DNA of 64,000 nt from Arenibacter catalasegens (GTDB lineage Bacteria; Bacteroidota; Bacteroidia; Flavobacteriales; Flavobacteriaceae): NCBI RefSeq assembly GCF_002909235.1, contig NZ_PHQQ01000019.1, positions 54,879 through 118,878 of the forward strand. The letters run 5' to 3'. This document shows positions 36,759-46,472 of the stretch, piece by piece; position 1 is the first letter of the stretch; the number at the start of each line of letters is the position of its first letter. The position numbers were made by a program, and so were the translations under genes. The notes beneath the pieces were generated by a model, which searched no databases, was not told where the DNA came from, and saw nothing but the letters and a program-made list of their open reading frames with translations.

Positions 36759-38429
36759 ATGATTAAAAAAAGTGCTCTTATTTTATTGATGCTATTAACG
36801 GTGTCTTCATTTTCGCAAACTTCAATTGTAAATATTCCTAATGCAAGTGCTACCTCGGTCTCTAAAAATGTTGACCTTCCAAAGAATTCTCCTTCCGCAG
36901 TTGTAGAAAGAGGTCCTTATATGCAAAGCGGTACACCAACAAGTGTTATTATAAGATGGAGAACAGATAGTGCAACGGAATCTGTTGTTAATTTCGGGAC
37001 CTCATTAGGGTCATTGTCTATGAAAGAGTCCAGTGCTAATTTAACAACGGAACATGAAGTTACTTTATCTGGGTTAACTCCCAACACAAAATATTATTTC
37101 AATATTGGTAATCAAACAGAAGTGCTATCCGAAAGTGATTCGGGCGATATGTATCTAATAACAGCACCTATTGCAGGCACCAAACAATTTGTGCGTGCAT
37201 GGATTTTGGGCGATCCTGGTACTGGTAATAATAACCAAAGGAATGTGCGCGATGCGTACTACAAGTATGTGGCAACTGCGCCAATAAACCAGGATAAAAC
37301 GGATATGATGTTGTTTTTAGGGGATAACGCCTATCATACTGGAACAGATGCCGAATATCAAAATGCCTTTTTTGATGTGTATGGGGATATGTTTGAAAAA
37401 TCCGTAGCTTGGTCCTGCCTGGGGAACCATGATGGTGACTCTGCAGATTCGGCTACACAATCGGGTCCGTATTATGATGTTTTTACCTTTCCGACAGCAG
37501 GAGAAGCCGGGGGAACAGCATCGGGAACAGAGGCCTATTATTCCTTTGATTATGCCAACATTCATTTTATAATTCTAGACTCCCATCATTCAAGTCGTAC
37601 CATCGGAGGCGCTATGTTCAATTGGGCACAGACCGATATTCAAAACACAACACAGGATTGGATAGTAACTTTGTTTCATCATCCAGCCTACTCTAAAGGG
37701 TCACATGACTCTGATGTTGATCACCGACCAATTGAAATGCGGGAAAAATTTATGCCCATGTTGGAAGCTAACGGAGTAGATCTTATATTAAATGGTCATA
37801 GCCACTCTTATGAACGCTCTTATTTCTTAAACGGACATCAAGGATTTTCCAATACTTTTAACTCAGCAGAAATTAATAAAGGCGGGCATACCGTTGGACC
37901 ACAAGGAAATGGGGACGGTAAAGCAGATAGTGATGGTGCCTATCAAAAAACTAGTGCAGCTTCAGAAGGTGCTGTTTATATAACTACAGGCTCTGCCGGT
38001 CAAATATCTGGCGGAGACTTGAACCACCAAGCCATGTCCGTGTCGTTGAACAAACTGGGGTCCTGTGTTATGGAAATTGAAGATGATGGAATGGGCGGGC
38101 AAAATCTGACCGTAAAGTTTATAAGAGAAACTGATGAGGTCGATGATTATTTCACCATCAACAAATCAGGTATAACACTTAAAGCCAATGCAAACAAAGC
38201 TGTAACAAGGAATAAAGTGCTTATTTATAATTCCGAAAATGATTTGGTTAAGATCAACGTAAATCTTAATGAACGGTTAAAGAAAGTTAAATTCTATAAT
38301 AACATTGGGAAATTGGTAAAGAAGAGTAGAAAAGAAACTTTCAATGTTAGCAAGTTGCCAAAAGGCATATATGTTGTGGAGATAATAACAAACAAAAAAA
38401 CGTACAACGAATCTGTTGTGATAGAATAA
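36759..38429 (+). CDS. Purple-acid-phosphatase-like metallophosphoesterase with T9SS sorting domain
   Basis: A 556-residue secreted protein using ATG 36759 (MIKKSALILLMLLTVSSFSQ); the longer TTG start is unlikely. After the signal peptide comes an Fn3-like N-domain (VVERGPYMQSGTPTSVIIRW, about 45-140) and a calcineurin-type phosphoesterase domain: GDPGTG, FLGDNAYH, CLGNHDGD, FHHPAYSKG and NGHSHSYERS are the five metal-binding motifs in order. The last 80 residues (ANKAVTRNKVLIYNSEND to IYVVEIITNKKTYNESVVIE) are a Por-secretion (T9SS type A) C-terminal domain. It should cleave a phosphate monoester outside the cell. The protein is full length. Confidence 0.88.
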   Translation: MIKKSALILLMLLTVSSFSQTSIVNIPNASATSVSKNVDLPKNSPSAVVERGPYMQSGTPTSVIIRWRTDSATESVVNFGTSLGSLSMKESSANLTTEHEVTLSGLTPNTKYYFNIGNQTEVLSESDSGDMYLITAPIAGTKQFVRAWILGDPGTGNNNQRNVRDAYYKYVATAPINQDKTDMMLFLGDNAYHTGTDAEYQNAFFDVYGDMFEKSVAWSCLGNHDGDSADSATQSGPYYDVFTFPTAGEAGGTASGTEAYYSFDYANIHFIILDSHHSSRTIGGAMFNWAQTDIQNTTQDWIVTLFHHPAYSKGSHDSDVDHRPIEMREKFMPMLEANGVDLILNGHSHSYERSYFLNGHQGFSNTFNSAEINKGGHTVGPQGNGDGKADSDGAYQKTSAASEGAVYITTGSAGQISGGDLNHQAMSVSLNKLGSCVMEIEDDGMGGQNLTVKFIRETDEVDDYFTINKSGITLKANANKAVTRNKVLIYNSENDLVKINVNLNERLKKVKFYNNIGKLVKKSRKETFNVSKLPKGIYVVEIITNKKTYNESVVIE

Positions 38430-38599
38430 TTTAGTAAATAAATTATTCCTAAATTGACCAGTGAGTAGTATCCAATTTAAAGAATTTCCTCCAAAGAGGA
38501 ACCAAAACCTATGGGAAAGGGATGAAATCAACCCATAAAAATAAAAGATGTTAGCTTGGTGATGGAAGCTACTAACGAAATTAATAATTTAATTCCTCC

Positions 38600-39943
38600 A
38601 TGATAATGCGAAATCTTGTTGTAGTTTTTTTTCTTTTATTTATTTCTGAAGTGTCTTTGGCCCAACAGTTTAATTCTTCAGTTGCAAAAGAAAAAGCACC
38701 GTCTACAATGTTTAGGGCATCGGTAGTTAAAGTGGACATTACTCCTAAAGGCCCCCAATGGCTGCTGGGTTATGGTCCACGACAATCGACAGAAGTCCAT
38801 GATAATATTTACCATCGTATTATGGCTATGGATGATGGTACAAGTAAGTTTGTTATAGTATCATCTGAATTATGCGTTCTTTCTCCATCCGAGTATGATC
38901 TTATTGCGGCCAAACTTGAAGATAAATTTGGAATTGGTCCAATTAATTTCTGGTGGACAGTTACCCATACCCACTCTGCCCCAGAAGTGGGTGCTCCAGG
39001 ACTTCCGGCTGTTTTTATGGGGGAACGCTATCAACATGAAGCTAATCCAGAATATACTTTGGAAGTGGAGGAAAAGCTTATAAAAGGAATTTCGGAAGCG
39101 CTCAAAAACCTTGAACCAGCACGCTTAGGTGTGGGCTGGGGCTTCTCGCAAGCAAATATCAACCGTAGGGCTTTGGATATAGATGGCAAGGCTTCCCTTG
39201 GCATGAACCCTGATGGAGCGGTTGACAGACGTATTGGTCTGTTACGAATTGATAAGGAAGATGGAAGCCCATTGGTTCTAATCTCCAATTATGCCATTCA
39301 TGGAACGGTTTTGGGACAAAGTAACCTAAAAATTAGTGGTGATGCCCCTGGTATTGTCTCGGAGTATGTTGAGCAAAAGATTGGAGCCCCGCTTCTCTTT
39401 ATTAATGGTGCCGCTGGCGATATTGCTCCCATATATAGTACCTACCCAACTCCTGGGTCTGGCCATTTAGGGCAATTCCGGGTGCTATTGGGAGACAAAA
39501 TTATTGAAGCCAACCAAAGGATTTTATCCACGACCAATGTGGTGAAATTACATTCCGGAGCAATGATTGTTGAAACCCCTCGGAAACCAGGTCTGGGATG
39601 GCCATCGGACCTCGGGAACTACACACGGACTACGGATGACGGAAAAAATATAGTGAAACTTCCAATACGCTTCTTAAATATCAACGATGATGTGGCCATC
39701 TGGAGTGCTCCCTTGGAATTGTTCAATGAAATATCGAACGAAATACGCAATCGTTCCCCATTCCCTTTTACTTTTTATTTTGGATACACCAACGGCTGGC
39801 TAGGGTATTTGCCCACCGCTGCTTCATGGGAACAAGGGGGGTATGAAGTAGAAACAGTTTCTCCCTTTACATCTTCTGCAGAAATTGAACTTAAGGAGGC
39901 AGTTCTGGGATATCTTGAAGGGCGATCAAAGGATGGCTTCTAA
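38600..39943 (+). CDS. Neutral-ceramidase-like protein A, without the active-site serine
   Basis: A 447-residue exported protein (signal to about residue 22, ending VSLAQ). It has the ceramidase N-terminal domain fold: RASVVKVDITPKGPQWLLGY at the start, the zinc motif THTHSAPEVG and the third His in NYAIHGTVLG. In true ceramidases the segment after this is GD(V/D)SPN with the serine nucleophile; here it is GAAGDIAPIYS, with Ala where Ser should be. The C-terminal ceramidase domain is also absent. It is probably a metal-dependent hydrolase or a binding protein of another kind. A close paralogue lies at 43166. Either of two close ATGs may start it (38600 or 38606). Confidence 0.8.
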   Translation: MIMRNLVVVFFLLFISEVSLAQQFNSSVAKEKAPSTMFRASVVKVDITPKGPQWLLGYGPRQSTEVHDNIYHRIMAMDDGTSKFVIVSSELCVLSPSEYDLIAAKLEDKFGIGPINFWWTVTHTHSAPEVGAPGLPAVFMGERYQHEANPEYTLEVEEKLIKGISEALKNLEPARLGVGWGFSQANINRRALDIDGKASLGMNPDGAVDRRIGLLRIDKEDGSPLVLISNYAIHGTVLGQSNLKISGDAPGIVSEYVEQKIGAPLLFINGAAGDIAPIYSTYPTPGSGHLGQFRVLLGDKIIEANQRILSTTNVVKLHSGAMIVETPRKPGLGWPSDLGNYTRTTDDGKNIVKLPIRFLNINDDVAIWSAPLELFNEISNEIRNRSPFPFTFYFGYTNGWLGYLPTAASWEQGGYEVETVSPFTSSAEIELKEAVLGYLEGRSKDGF

Positions 39944-40062
39944 TCCAGCTACCCCCTAAGTATAGGAACACTTTAAAAGTTAAAAAATCATTGTTAAAGG
40001 GCAATATATATAACCGATTTAACCTATGAATTTATAATCTTTGGTTAAATTAAATATTAGGA

Positions 40063-43000
40063 ATGAAAAAGAACTGCCTATATGCCTATAAACCATGTTT
40101 TCTTTTTTCGTTTTGTATTTTACTTTTAATTAGTACAAGTTGTCGGAATGTTTCTGACACACCATTTAGTGAATCAGCTGTCCATGCTCTTTCTAGCATG
40201 GAGATTGCGCCACCTTTCCAGATAGAACTGCTTGCTTCCGAACCATTGATATCGGATCCTGTAGATATGATGATAGATGAAAATGGAGAAATTTATGTCG
40301 TAGAAATGCATGGATATCCACTTGATGAAAGTGGCACCGGAAAAATTAAACTGTTAAGGGATAGCAATGGTGATGGACAAATTGATAGTAGCATTGTTTT
40401 TGCCGATGGACTAACGCTTCCCACGGGAATCATGCGTTGGAAGAAGGGTGTCATAGTCACAGATGCTCCCAATGTTCTTTACCTGGAAGATACTAACAAT
40501 GACGGCAAAGCAGATGTTAGGGAAACCATACTAACAGGATTTGCCTTGTCAAATCCACAACACAACCTCAATAATCCTTTGTATGGCCTGGATAATTGGA
40601 TATATCTGGCCCATGAATCTTCGGTGGCTACCCAAGCCTATAAGAAGGAGTTCGGTGATGAAGGGGAAGCTATTCTCTATCCTTCCGAACCTGAGGGTTC
40701 ACGTCTTCCAAAAAATGCCAATGGCAGAAATGTCCGTTTCCGACCGGACAGTCATGAACTGGAAATGACCGCTGCCGCCTCTCAATTTGGTCAAACATTT
40801 GATTCCTGGGGCAATCACTTCCTACTTAACAATTCCAATCACATCTACCAAGAACTTATAGCCGAGCGATATCTGCAACGAAACCCAGACCTTCTTGTAA
40901 CAAGAGTTACCCGAAACCTTTCCGACCATGGGCAACCGGCAGATGTGTTTCCCATAACTAAAGACCCACAGCACCAATTACTGACCACCGTAGGGGTTTT
41001 TACCTCTGCTGCCGGCCTTGAAATGTACCAAGGGGGTGCTTTTTCAGAAGATTTTGATAAAGTGAGTTTCGTAGCAGAGCCTGTAAATAATCTAGTACAT
41101 GCAGACTATATAAAAGATGATGGGGTTAGCTTTAAAGCCTCCCGTGTTTATAACCAAAAGGAATTTTTGGCATCTACCGATTCTTGGTTTCGTCCCGTCA
41201 ATATTTATACCGGACCCGATGGTGCCCTTTATGTAATTGATTATTACAGGAAATTTATAGAACATCCTGAGTGGATGGCAAAAGAAGTGGTAGAATCGGG
41301 CGAACTTTATGAAGGCACCGATAAGGGTCGAATTTATCGCATTACCCCAATTGGATCAAAATCTGCAGATTTGTCCAAAAGGTTGAACCTGGCAGGTGCT
41401 TCTATTGGGCAACTTGTAGAGGCTTTGACCAACAATAATATTTGGTGGCGTAGAAATGCTCAACGTATATTACTGGATAGGAACGAGAAAGAGGCGATAC
41501 CTTTATTAACGGAAATGGCAAAGAACATTGACTCCCCATTGGGCCGGCTACATGCCTTGTGGACCCTCGAAGGATTAGGGCAGCTTGCCCCGGAAATGAT
41601 AAAACAGGCGTTTAAGGACCCCATTGCGGGAATAAGAGAAAATGCCATCAGACTGGCGGAGTTGCACCTTAGTGAAACTTCTGATCTTAGTGATGCTTTG
41701 CTATCGCTAAAGGAAGATGAAGACCCCAAGGTAAGGTATCAATTGTTACTGACATTAGGATTTGTTGATACACCAGCTGTTTCACAGGCACGGCAAGACC
41801 TTCTGTTTAAAGATATAGAGGACGAGTGGTTTCAAATTGCAGCGCTTTCGGCTTCCTCCGTTCAGCATAGTACGTTGTTGGATGCCGTCATCGTTCACTC
41901 CGCGGTGGATGTTTCAGCATATACCTCACTGATCCATAAATTGAGCGCTATGATTGGAAGGTCTGGAAAGCTAAAGGAAATTCAAGACTTAGTGCAAAGG
42001 GCAACAAAGAAGGATTCAAAAGAGGTATCTGAGTGGCAGTCATCTGTCCTCAAAGGCTTGGCGCAGGGCCTTAAAAGCAAGGAATTAGTTTCTTCAGATT
42101 TTCAGCAGGTTCAAAATTCATTAATTCGAGCGTTTTTTGAACATACTTCAGAATCGGTTCGGGAGGGTTCCTTACAAATGTTGCAAGTGATAGGTCTTGC
42201 TGATAGTCCAATAACAACAACTGCCTTAGATCGTGCCGAAAAAACAATAGGTAACAAACACCAATCTATAGAACATAGGGCAGAGGCGGTATATTTTCTA
42301 GCCCTTAACAATCCTGAAAAACATATTCCATTGCTTAAAGGGCTAATTACACCTGGTGAGGCATTGCCAGTTCAACTGGCGGCATTGCGTACCCTTAGTG
42401 CCATACCCGGACAGATTATTAGTGCATATCTTTTGGAGCAATGGAAAGTATTGTCTCCTGAAGTAAGAAAGGCCGCTATTCAGACTTTTTTAAAGGATCC
42501 GATTAGGGTTAAATTACTCCTGGACGCAATTGATGCAGGACAAATTCAGAAAACGAACTTGGGCCAAGGTCATAAAATTCAACTTATGACCCAGCATGAT
42601 CAAGCACTTAAGGACCGAGCCCGTACCATGTTTTCTGAAAATGATGATCATCAACGCCAAGAGATAATAGAACGTTATAAAAGTGCACTAGAACTTAATG
42701 GAAACCCATTAGAGGGAAAGCAAGTGTTCCTTCAAAATTGTGCTTCCTGCCATCAAATAGGAGGTGAAATTGGAACAGATTTCGGTCCCGATCTTGCCAC
42801 CATCAGAAATCGGCGACCTGCTTCCATTCTCAATGATATTATAAATCCCGCCCAATCTATCGCCGATGGTTTTGATCTGTGGACAGTTATGCTTAATGAT
42901 GGTGAATCAATTCAGGGAGTTGTTTCGGCGGAAACTCCCACTGCTATCACCCTGCACCAAATAGGGGGACAGGAAACAACTATTTCCCGTGCAGATATTA

Positions 43001-43110
43001 AGTCATTAGTACCACTAGGCATGTCAGCTATGCCAGTTGGACTCGAGAATAATATTGATCTACAGGAAATGGCAGATCTGTTAGCCTATATACGGGATGT
43101 AAAAAAATAG
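40063..43110 (+). CDS. Propeller dehydrogenase / HEAT / cytochrome c lipoprotein (PVC type)
   Basis: A 1015-residue lipoprotein (signal ending LISTSC). Residues about 45-430 form the 'membrane-bound dehydrogenase' propeller, with DPVDMMIDENGEIYVVEMHG near the start, RFRPDSHELEMTAAASQFGQ and PRP-like segments such as IYTGPDGALYVIDYYRKFIE. About 450-830 are HEAT-like helical repeats. The C-terminal 130 residues are a haem domain with CASCH and the segment FGPDLATIRNRRPASILNDI, ending DLLAYIRDVKK. This architecture is common in planctomycetes and verrucomicrobia and less so in flavobacteria. It should oxidise an extracellular sugar-type substrate. It is flanked by the two ceramidase-like genes on the same strand. 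Confidence 0.85.
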   Translation: MKKNCLYAYKPCFLFSFCILLLISTSCRNVSDTPFSESAVHALSSMEIAPPFQIELLASEPLISDPVDMMIDENGEIYVVEMHGYPLDESGTGKIKLLRDSNGDGQIDSSIVFADGLTLPTGIMRWKKGVIVTDAPNVLYLEDTNNDGKADVRETILTGFALSNPQHNLNNPLYGLDNWIYLAHESSVATQAYKKEFGDEGEAILYPSEPEGSRLPKNANGRNVRFRPDSHELEMTAAASQFGQTFDSWGNHFLLNNSNHIYQELIAERYLQRNPDLLVTRVTRNLSDHGQPADVFPITKDPQHQLLTTVGVFTSAAGLEMYQGGAFSEDFDKVSFVAEPVNNLVHADYIKDDGVSFKASRVYNQKEFLASTDSWFRPVNIYTGPDGALYVIDYYRKFIEHPEWMAKEVVESGELYEGTDKGRIYRITPIGSKSADLSKRLNLAGASIGQLVEALTNNNIWWRRNAQRILLDRNEKEAIPLLTEMAKNIDSPLGRLHALWTLEGLGQLAPEMIKQAFKDPIAGIRENAIRLAELHLSETSDLSDALLSLKEDEDPKVRYQLLLTLGFVDTPAVSQARQDLLFKDIEDEWFQIAALSASSVQHSTLLDAVIVHSAVDVSAYTSLIHKLSAMIGRSGKLKEIQDLVQRATKKDSKEVSEWQSSVLKGLAQGLKSKELVSSDFQQVQNSLIRAFFEHTSESVREGSLQMLQVIGLADSPITTTALDRAEKTIGNKHQSIEHRAEAVYFLALNNPEKHIPLLKGLITPGEALPVQLAALRTLSAIPGQIISAYLLEQWKVLSPEVRKAAIQTFLKDPIRVKLLLDAIDAGQIQKTNLGQGHKIQLMTQHDQALKDRARTMFSENDDHQRQEIIERYKSALELNGNPLEGKQVFLQNCASCHQIGGEIGTDFGPDLATIRNRRPASILNDIINPAQSIADGFDLWTVMLNDGESIQGVVSAETPTAITLHQIGGQETTISRADIKSLVPLGMSAMPVGLENNIDLQEMADLLAYIRDVKK

Positions 43111-43165
43111 TATTATCGGTTTAAAACTAAGCAGGTAGAAAAGTTTCAATTCAAATGAAATAATT

Positions 43166-44989
43166 ATGGATTCTCTAAAAGTAAAATTATCACTGGCACA
43201 ATTAAACCCAAAAAAAATCTTGGGTGGACATTCAAGAATTTGTGGTGTTAGCTACCTTATCACTGTTTTTATTCTGTTGATTTCATTCCAATCTATGTCT
43301 GGAAATTCATTCGTACAAGATGAATTGTTAGTGCGGCCAGAATCCAATGGCTCGTTAAGTTTAAATGCGGAAAAGGGTAAGGCAATAGGTCCGGAGATCA
43401 AATATATGCCAGAATGGAAAGCTTTCGGTTGGTTTACGGCAAAGGACAGGGTAGAATGGAACGTTTTGGTAAACAAAAGTGGAGAATATGATGTCTTCTT
43501 AGAATGGTCCGTATCAGATATTGAAGCTGGTAAGCCTTTTGTTTTTAAAGCAGGAAATAAGGAATTGAAAAATAATGTTGCTAAATCCGGTTCATGGGAG
43601 ACCTTTAAAAGTAAAAAAATAGGTAGTGTCCATTTAACGGCAGGTCGGCAGTTGATGGTTTTTAAGCCAGACTCTAAATTTAAGGAAGGTGCGCTGTTAG
43701 ATTTAAGGGAAATAAGATTAGTTCCAATTGAAACCAAAGTTGGGGTGCAGAATTCGACCATAGGGAACGAATTTAGAGCGGCCGTTGTCAAAAAAAGTAT
43801 CACCCCAGCGGATAGCCAATATCTTCTTGGCTATGGAGAACGAAAATCGGAGAGTGTCCACGATAGTATTTTTCATCGGATTGTTGCAATGGATGACGGT
43901 ACAAAACAATTTTTTATCGTATCGACAGATATCTGCTTGTTTTCCCCATCGGAATATGATAAGGTAGCAGATAGGCTCCAGAAACAACATGGAATAAACC
44001 CAATTGATGTATGGTGGACGGTTACCCATACCCACTCGGCACCTGAAGTGGGCGTGCCAGGTATTTATGGCACCTATATGGGTGAACGAATTCAACACGA
44101 AATCGACCCCGTTTATACTGCCATGGTGGAACAGAAATTAATTGATGGAATTTTAGAGGCCAGGAAGAACCTTGAACCAGCACGTTTAGGTGTGGGCTGG
44201 GGTTTCTCACAGGCAAATATTAACCGTAGGGCTTTGGATGTTGATGGAAAGGCCTCCTTGGGTATGAATCCTGATGGGGCTGTTGACAGACGTATTGGCC
44301 TGATGCGAATTGATAGGGAAGATGGAAGCCCACTGGCGCTGCTCTCCAATTATGCCATTCATGGAACGGTTTTGGGACATGGTAACTTAAAAATTAGTGG
44401 TGATGCCCCGGGAATTGTCTCGGAGTATGTGGAGCAAAAGATTGGGGCACCGGTTCTCTTTATTAATGGTGCTGCGGGTAATCTGGCCCCCATTTATAGT
44501 ACTTACCCAACGCCGGGGTCTGGCCGTTTAGGACAATTCCGGGTGCTATTGGGAGATAAAATTATTGAAGCGAACCGAAGGATTTTATCCACGACCAATG
44601 AGGTTAAATTACATGCAGGAGCAATGGTTGTTGAAACCCCTAGGAAACCAGATCTTGGATGGCCATCGGACCTCGGGAACTACACACGAACTACGGATGA
44701 TGGAATGAATATAGTACGACTTCCAATCCGCTTCTTAAACATAAACGATGATGTGGCGATATGGAGTGCTCCCTTGGAGCTGTTCAATGAAATATCGAAC
44801 GAAATTCGCGATCGTTCCCCTTTCCCTTTTACGTTCTATTTTGGGTACACCAATGGCTGGCTCGGGTATTTGCCTACTACGTCGGCTTGGCAACACGGAG
44901 GTTATGAAGTAGAAACAGTTTCTCCCTTTACATCTTCGGCTGAAACAGAACTAAAGGAGGCAGTTTTGGGGTATTTATTGGGATTGTAA
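43166..44989 (+). CDS. Neutral-ceramidase-like protein B, with N-terminal CBM-like domain
   Basis: A 607-residue exported protein. After a long basic N-terminus and hydrophobic segment (YLITVFILLISFQSMSG, about 30-46) comes a beta-sandwich of about 130 residues (LSLNAEKGKAIGPEIKYMPE to LLDLREIRLVP) that looks like a carbohydrate-binding or galactose-binding-like module. The rest is the ceramidase-fold domain: THTHSAPEVG, NYAIHGTVLG and GAAGNLAPIYS, again with Ala in place of the Ser nucleophile and with Asn for the preceding Asp. The C-terminal 270 residues are about 90% identical to protein A, but the 130 before them only about 63%. It is thus a paralogue with an added binding domain. Confidence 0.8.
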   Translation: MDSLKVKLSLAQLNPKKILGGHSRICGVSYLITVFILLISFQSMSGNSFVQDELLVRPESNGSLSLNAEKGKAIGPEIKYMPEWKAFGWFTAKDRVEWNVLVNKSGEYDVFLEWSVSDIEAGKPFVFKAGNKELKNNVAKSGSWETFKSKKIGSVHLTAGRQLMVFKPDSKFKEGALLDLREIRLVPIETKVGVQNSTIGNEFRAAVVKKSITPADSQYLLGYGERKSESVHDSIFHRIVAMDDGTKQFFIVSTDICLFSPSEYDKVADRLQKQHGINPIDVWWTVTHTHSAPEVGVPGIYGTYMGERIQHEIDPVYTAMVEQKLIDGILEARKNLEPARLGVGWGFSQANINRRALDVDGKASLGMNPDGAVDRRIGLMRIDREDGSPLALLSNYAIHGTVLGHGNLKISGDAPGIVSEYVEQKIGAPVLFINGAAGNLAPIYSTYPTPGSGRLGQFRVLLGDKIIEANRRILSTTNEVKLHAGAMVVETPRKPDLGWPSDLGNYTRTTDDGMNIVRLPIRFLNINDDVAIWSAPLELFNEISNEIRDRSPFPFTFYFGYTNGWLGYLPTTSAWQHGGYEVETVSPFTSSAETELKEAVLGYLLGL

Positions 44990-45239
44990 AAAGGTAAAAA
45001 CCTTTAGGTGCTAGTTTGTGTTTCTAGCTGTATTTATGATTTGGGAATATCGGCGGCGGCTAGATTGCAATTGAATGGTATACCGTAGTTTGGAAATAAT
45101 TTAGGGAATTGAACATGTTGAGGGTAAGTATGGCTCGGGTGTAGCAATCAGGCAAGGTTAAAGTTAAGGAAGGGAGAATAATATTAATCACACTGCTGGA
45201 TATGGATGACCTATAAAGGCACCCTTAAAATATTGTAAA

Positions 45240-46472
45240 ATGGACAAAAGCAATAACATTTCAAAAAAAGAAGGGCTCAACAAAGGTAGGAGGGGATTCA
45301 TGGGCGATTTAACCAAAATCACCCTAGTTGGGGCATCTTTGCCGTTAACCTCCGCAATGGCAATTCCTGAAACCCGTGAAGATGAATTACAAATCTTGGC
45401 AGCACCTTACCTTCAGGATTTATCGGAAATTTCTATAAGCATTACTTTCATAATGAATAATAGGGCACATAGTTGGGTGGAATATGGTGAAAAGGAACTA
45501 TGGCTAAAAGCAGAGTCCACAGAGGATGGATTTGTGAAGGCCAATAACCGTCTTAATAAAATCAGGATAAATGGGCTTACACCCAATACAACTTATAAGT
45601 ATAGAGTTATGAGTAGGGAAATTATAATGTTCGATCCTTATGAACTAGTTTTTGGGGAGACGTTAACGGGGGATATCCATACTTTTCGTACGCCTAAAAA
45701 AGATTCGGATACCGTTTCCTGTGTGATTCTGAATGACATCCATGACCGACCTTATTCTTTTTCGGATCTACTTTCATTGAACAAAGACTTTCCTTTTGAT
45801 TTTGTGGCACTCAATGGAGATATGTTCGATCATCAAACTGATGAGCAACAGCTAATAGATCACTTGATAACACCCTGTACTACACTTTTTGCTAGTCATA
45901 GGCCTTTCCTTATGATTCGAGGGAATCATGAGACTAGGGGCAAGTTTGCCAGAAATATCAAAGATTATTTTACCTTTCCCGATAATGAATACTACTTCTC
46001 CTTTAAACAGGGCCCTGTACACTGGATCGTATTGGATACTGGAGAGGATAAAGAAGATGAGACACCTGTTTATGGTGATATTGTATGTTTTGATGCCTTT
46101 AGGGAAAAACAGGCAAAATGGCTAGAGGAAGAGTTGCAAAGCCTTAAGTTCAAAAATTGTAAGTTTCGTGTAGTACTTATGCACATCCCACCTTTTTATT
46201 CCGGGGACTGGCACGGAACAACCCACTGTAGAAAACTTTTCCATCCCATTTTTGAGAATCATGGGGTAAATATGGTGATATCAGGTCATACTCACCGCTA
46301 TGGGGTCCATCCCCCTTCGGAAGAACATAATTATCCTATAATAATTGGTGGTGGACCTAAAACGGGAAACAGGACACTCATACAGTTTAAAGCGGATGAT
46401 TTGGAATTGGAGGTTCAAATGATCAGGGATGATGGAACCAATGTGGGTAAATACAGAATTGGAAATGAATAA
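45240..46472 (+). CDS. Metallophosphoesterase, Tat-type signal
   Basis: A 410-residue protein with a twin-Arg signal (KGRRGFMGDLTKITLVGAS). An Fn3-like N-domain (AAPYLQDLSEISISITFIMN) precedes a calcineurin-type phosphoesterase domain: LNDIHDR, NGDMFDH, RGNHETRG, LMHIPPFYSG and SGHTHRYG are the metal-binding motifs. The set is complete for a two-metal centre. It differs from the 36759 protein in export route: it would fold inside the cell before export, and it has no T9SS domain. It overlaps the next gene by 8 bases, so the two are co-transcribed. Confidence 0.87.
   Translation: MDKSNNISKKEGLNKGRRGFMGDLTKITLVGASLPLTSAMAIPETREDELQILAAPYLQDLSEISISITFIMNNRAHSWVEYGEKELWLKAESTEDGFVKANNRLNKIRINGLTPNTTYKYRVMSREIIMFDPYELVFGETLTGDIHTFRTPKKDSDTVSCVILNDIHDRPYSFSDLLSLNKDFPFDFVALNGDMFDHQTDEQQLIDHLITPCTTLFASHRPFLMIRGNHETRGKFARNIKDYFTFPDNEYYFSFKQGPVHWIVLDTGEDKEDETPVYGDIVCFDAFREKQAKWLEEELQSLKFKNCKFRVVLMHIPPFYSGDWHGTTHCRKLFHPIFENHGVNMVISGHTHRYGVHPPSEEHNYPIIIGGGPKTGNRTLIQFKADDLELEVQMIRDDGTNVGKYRIGNE

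Noticed and set aside
38600..39943. True neutral ceramidase
   Set aside because: The serine of the GD-x-SPN motif is replaced by Ala and the C-terminal ceramidase domain is missing, so only the fold and metal site support that name.
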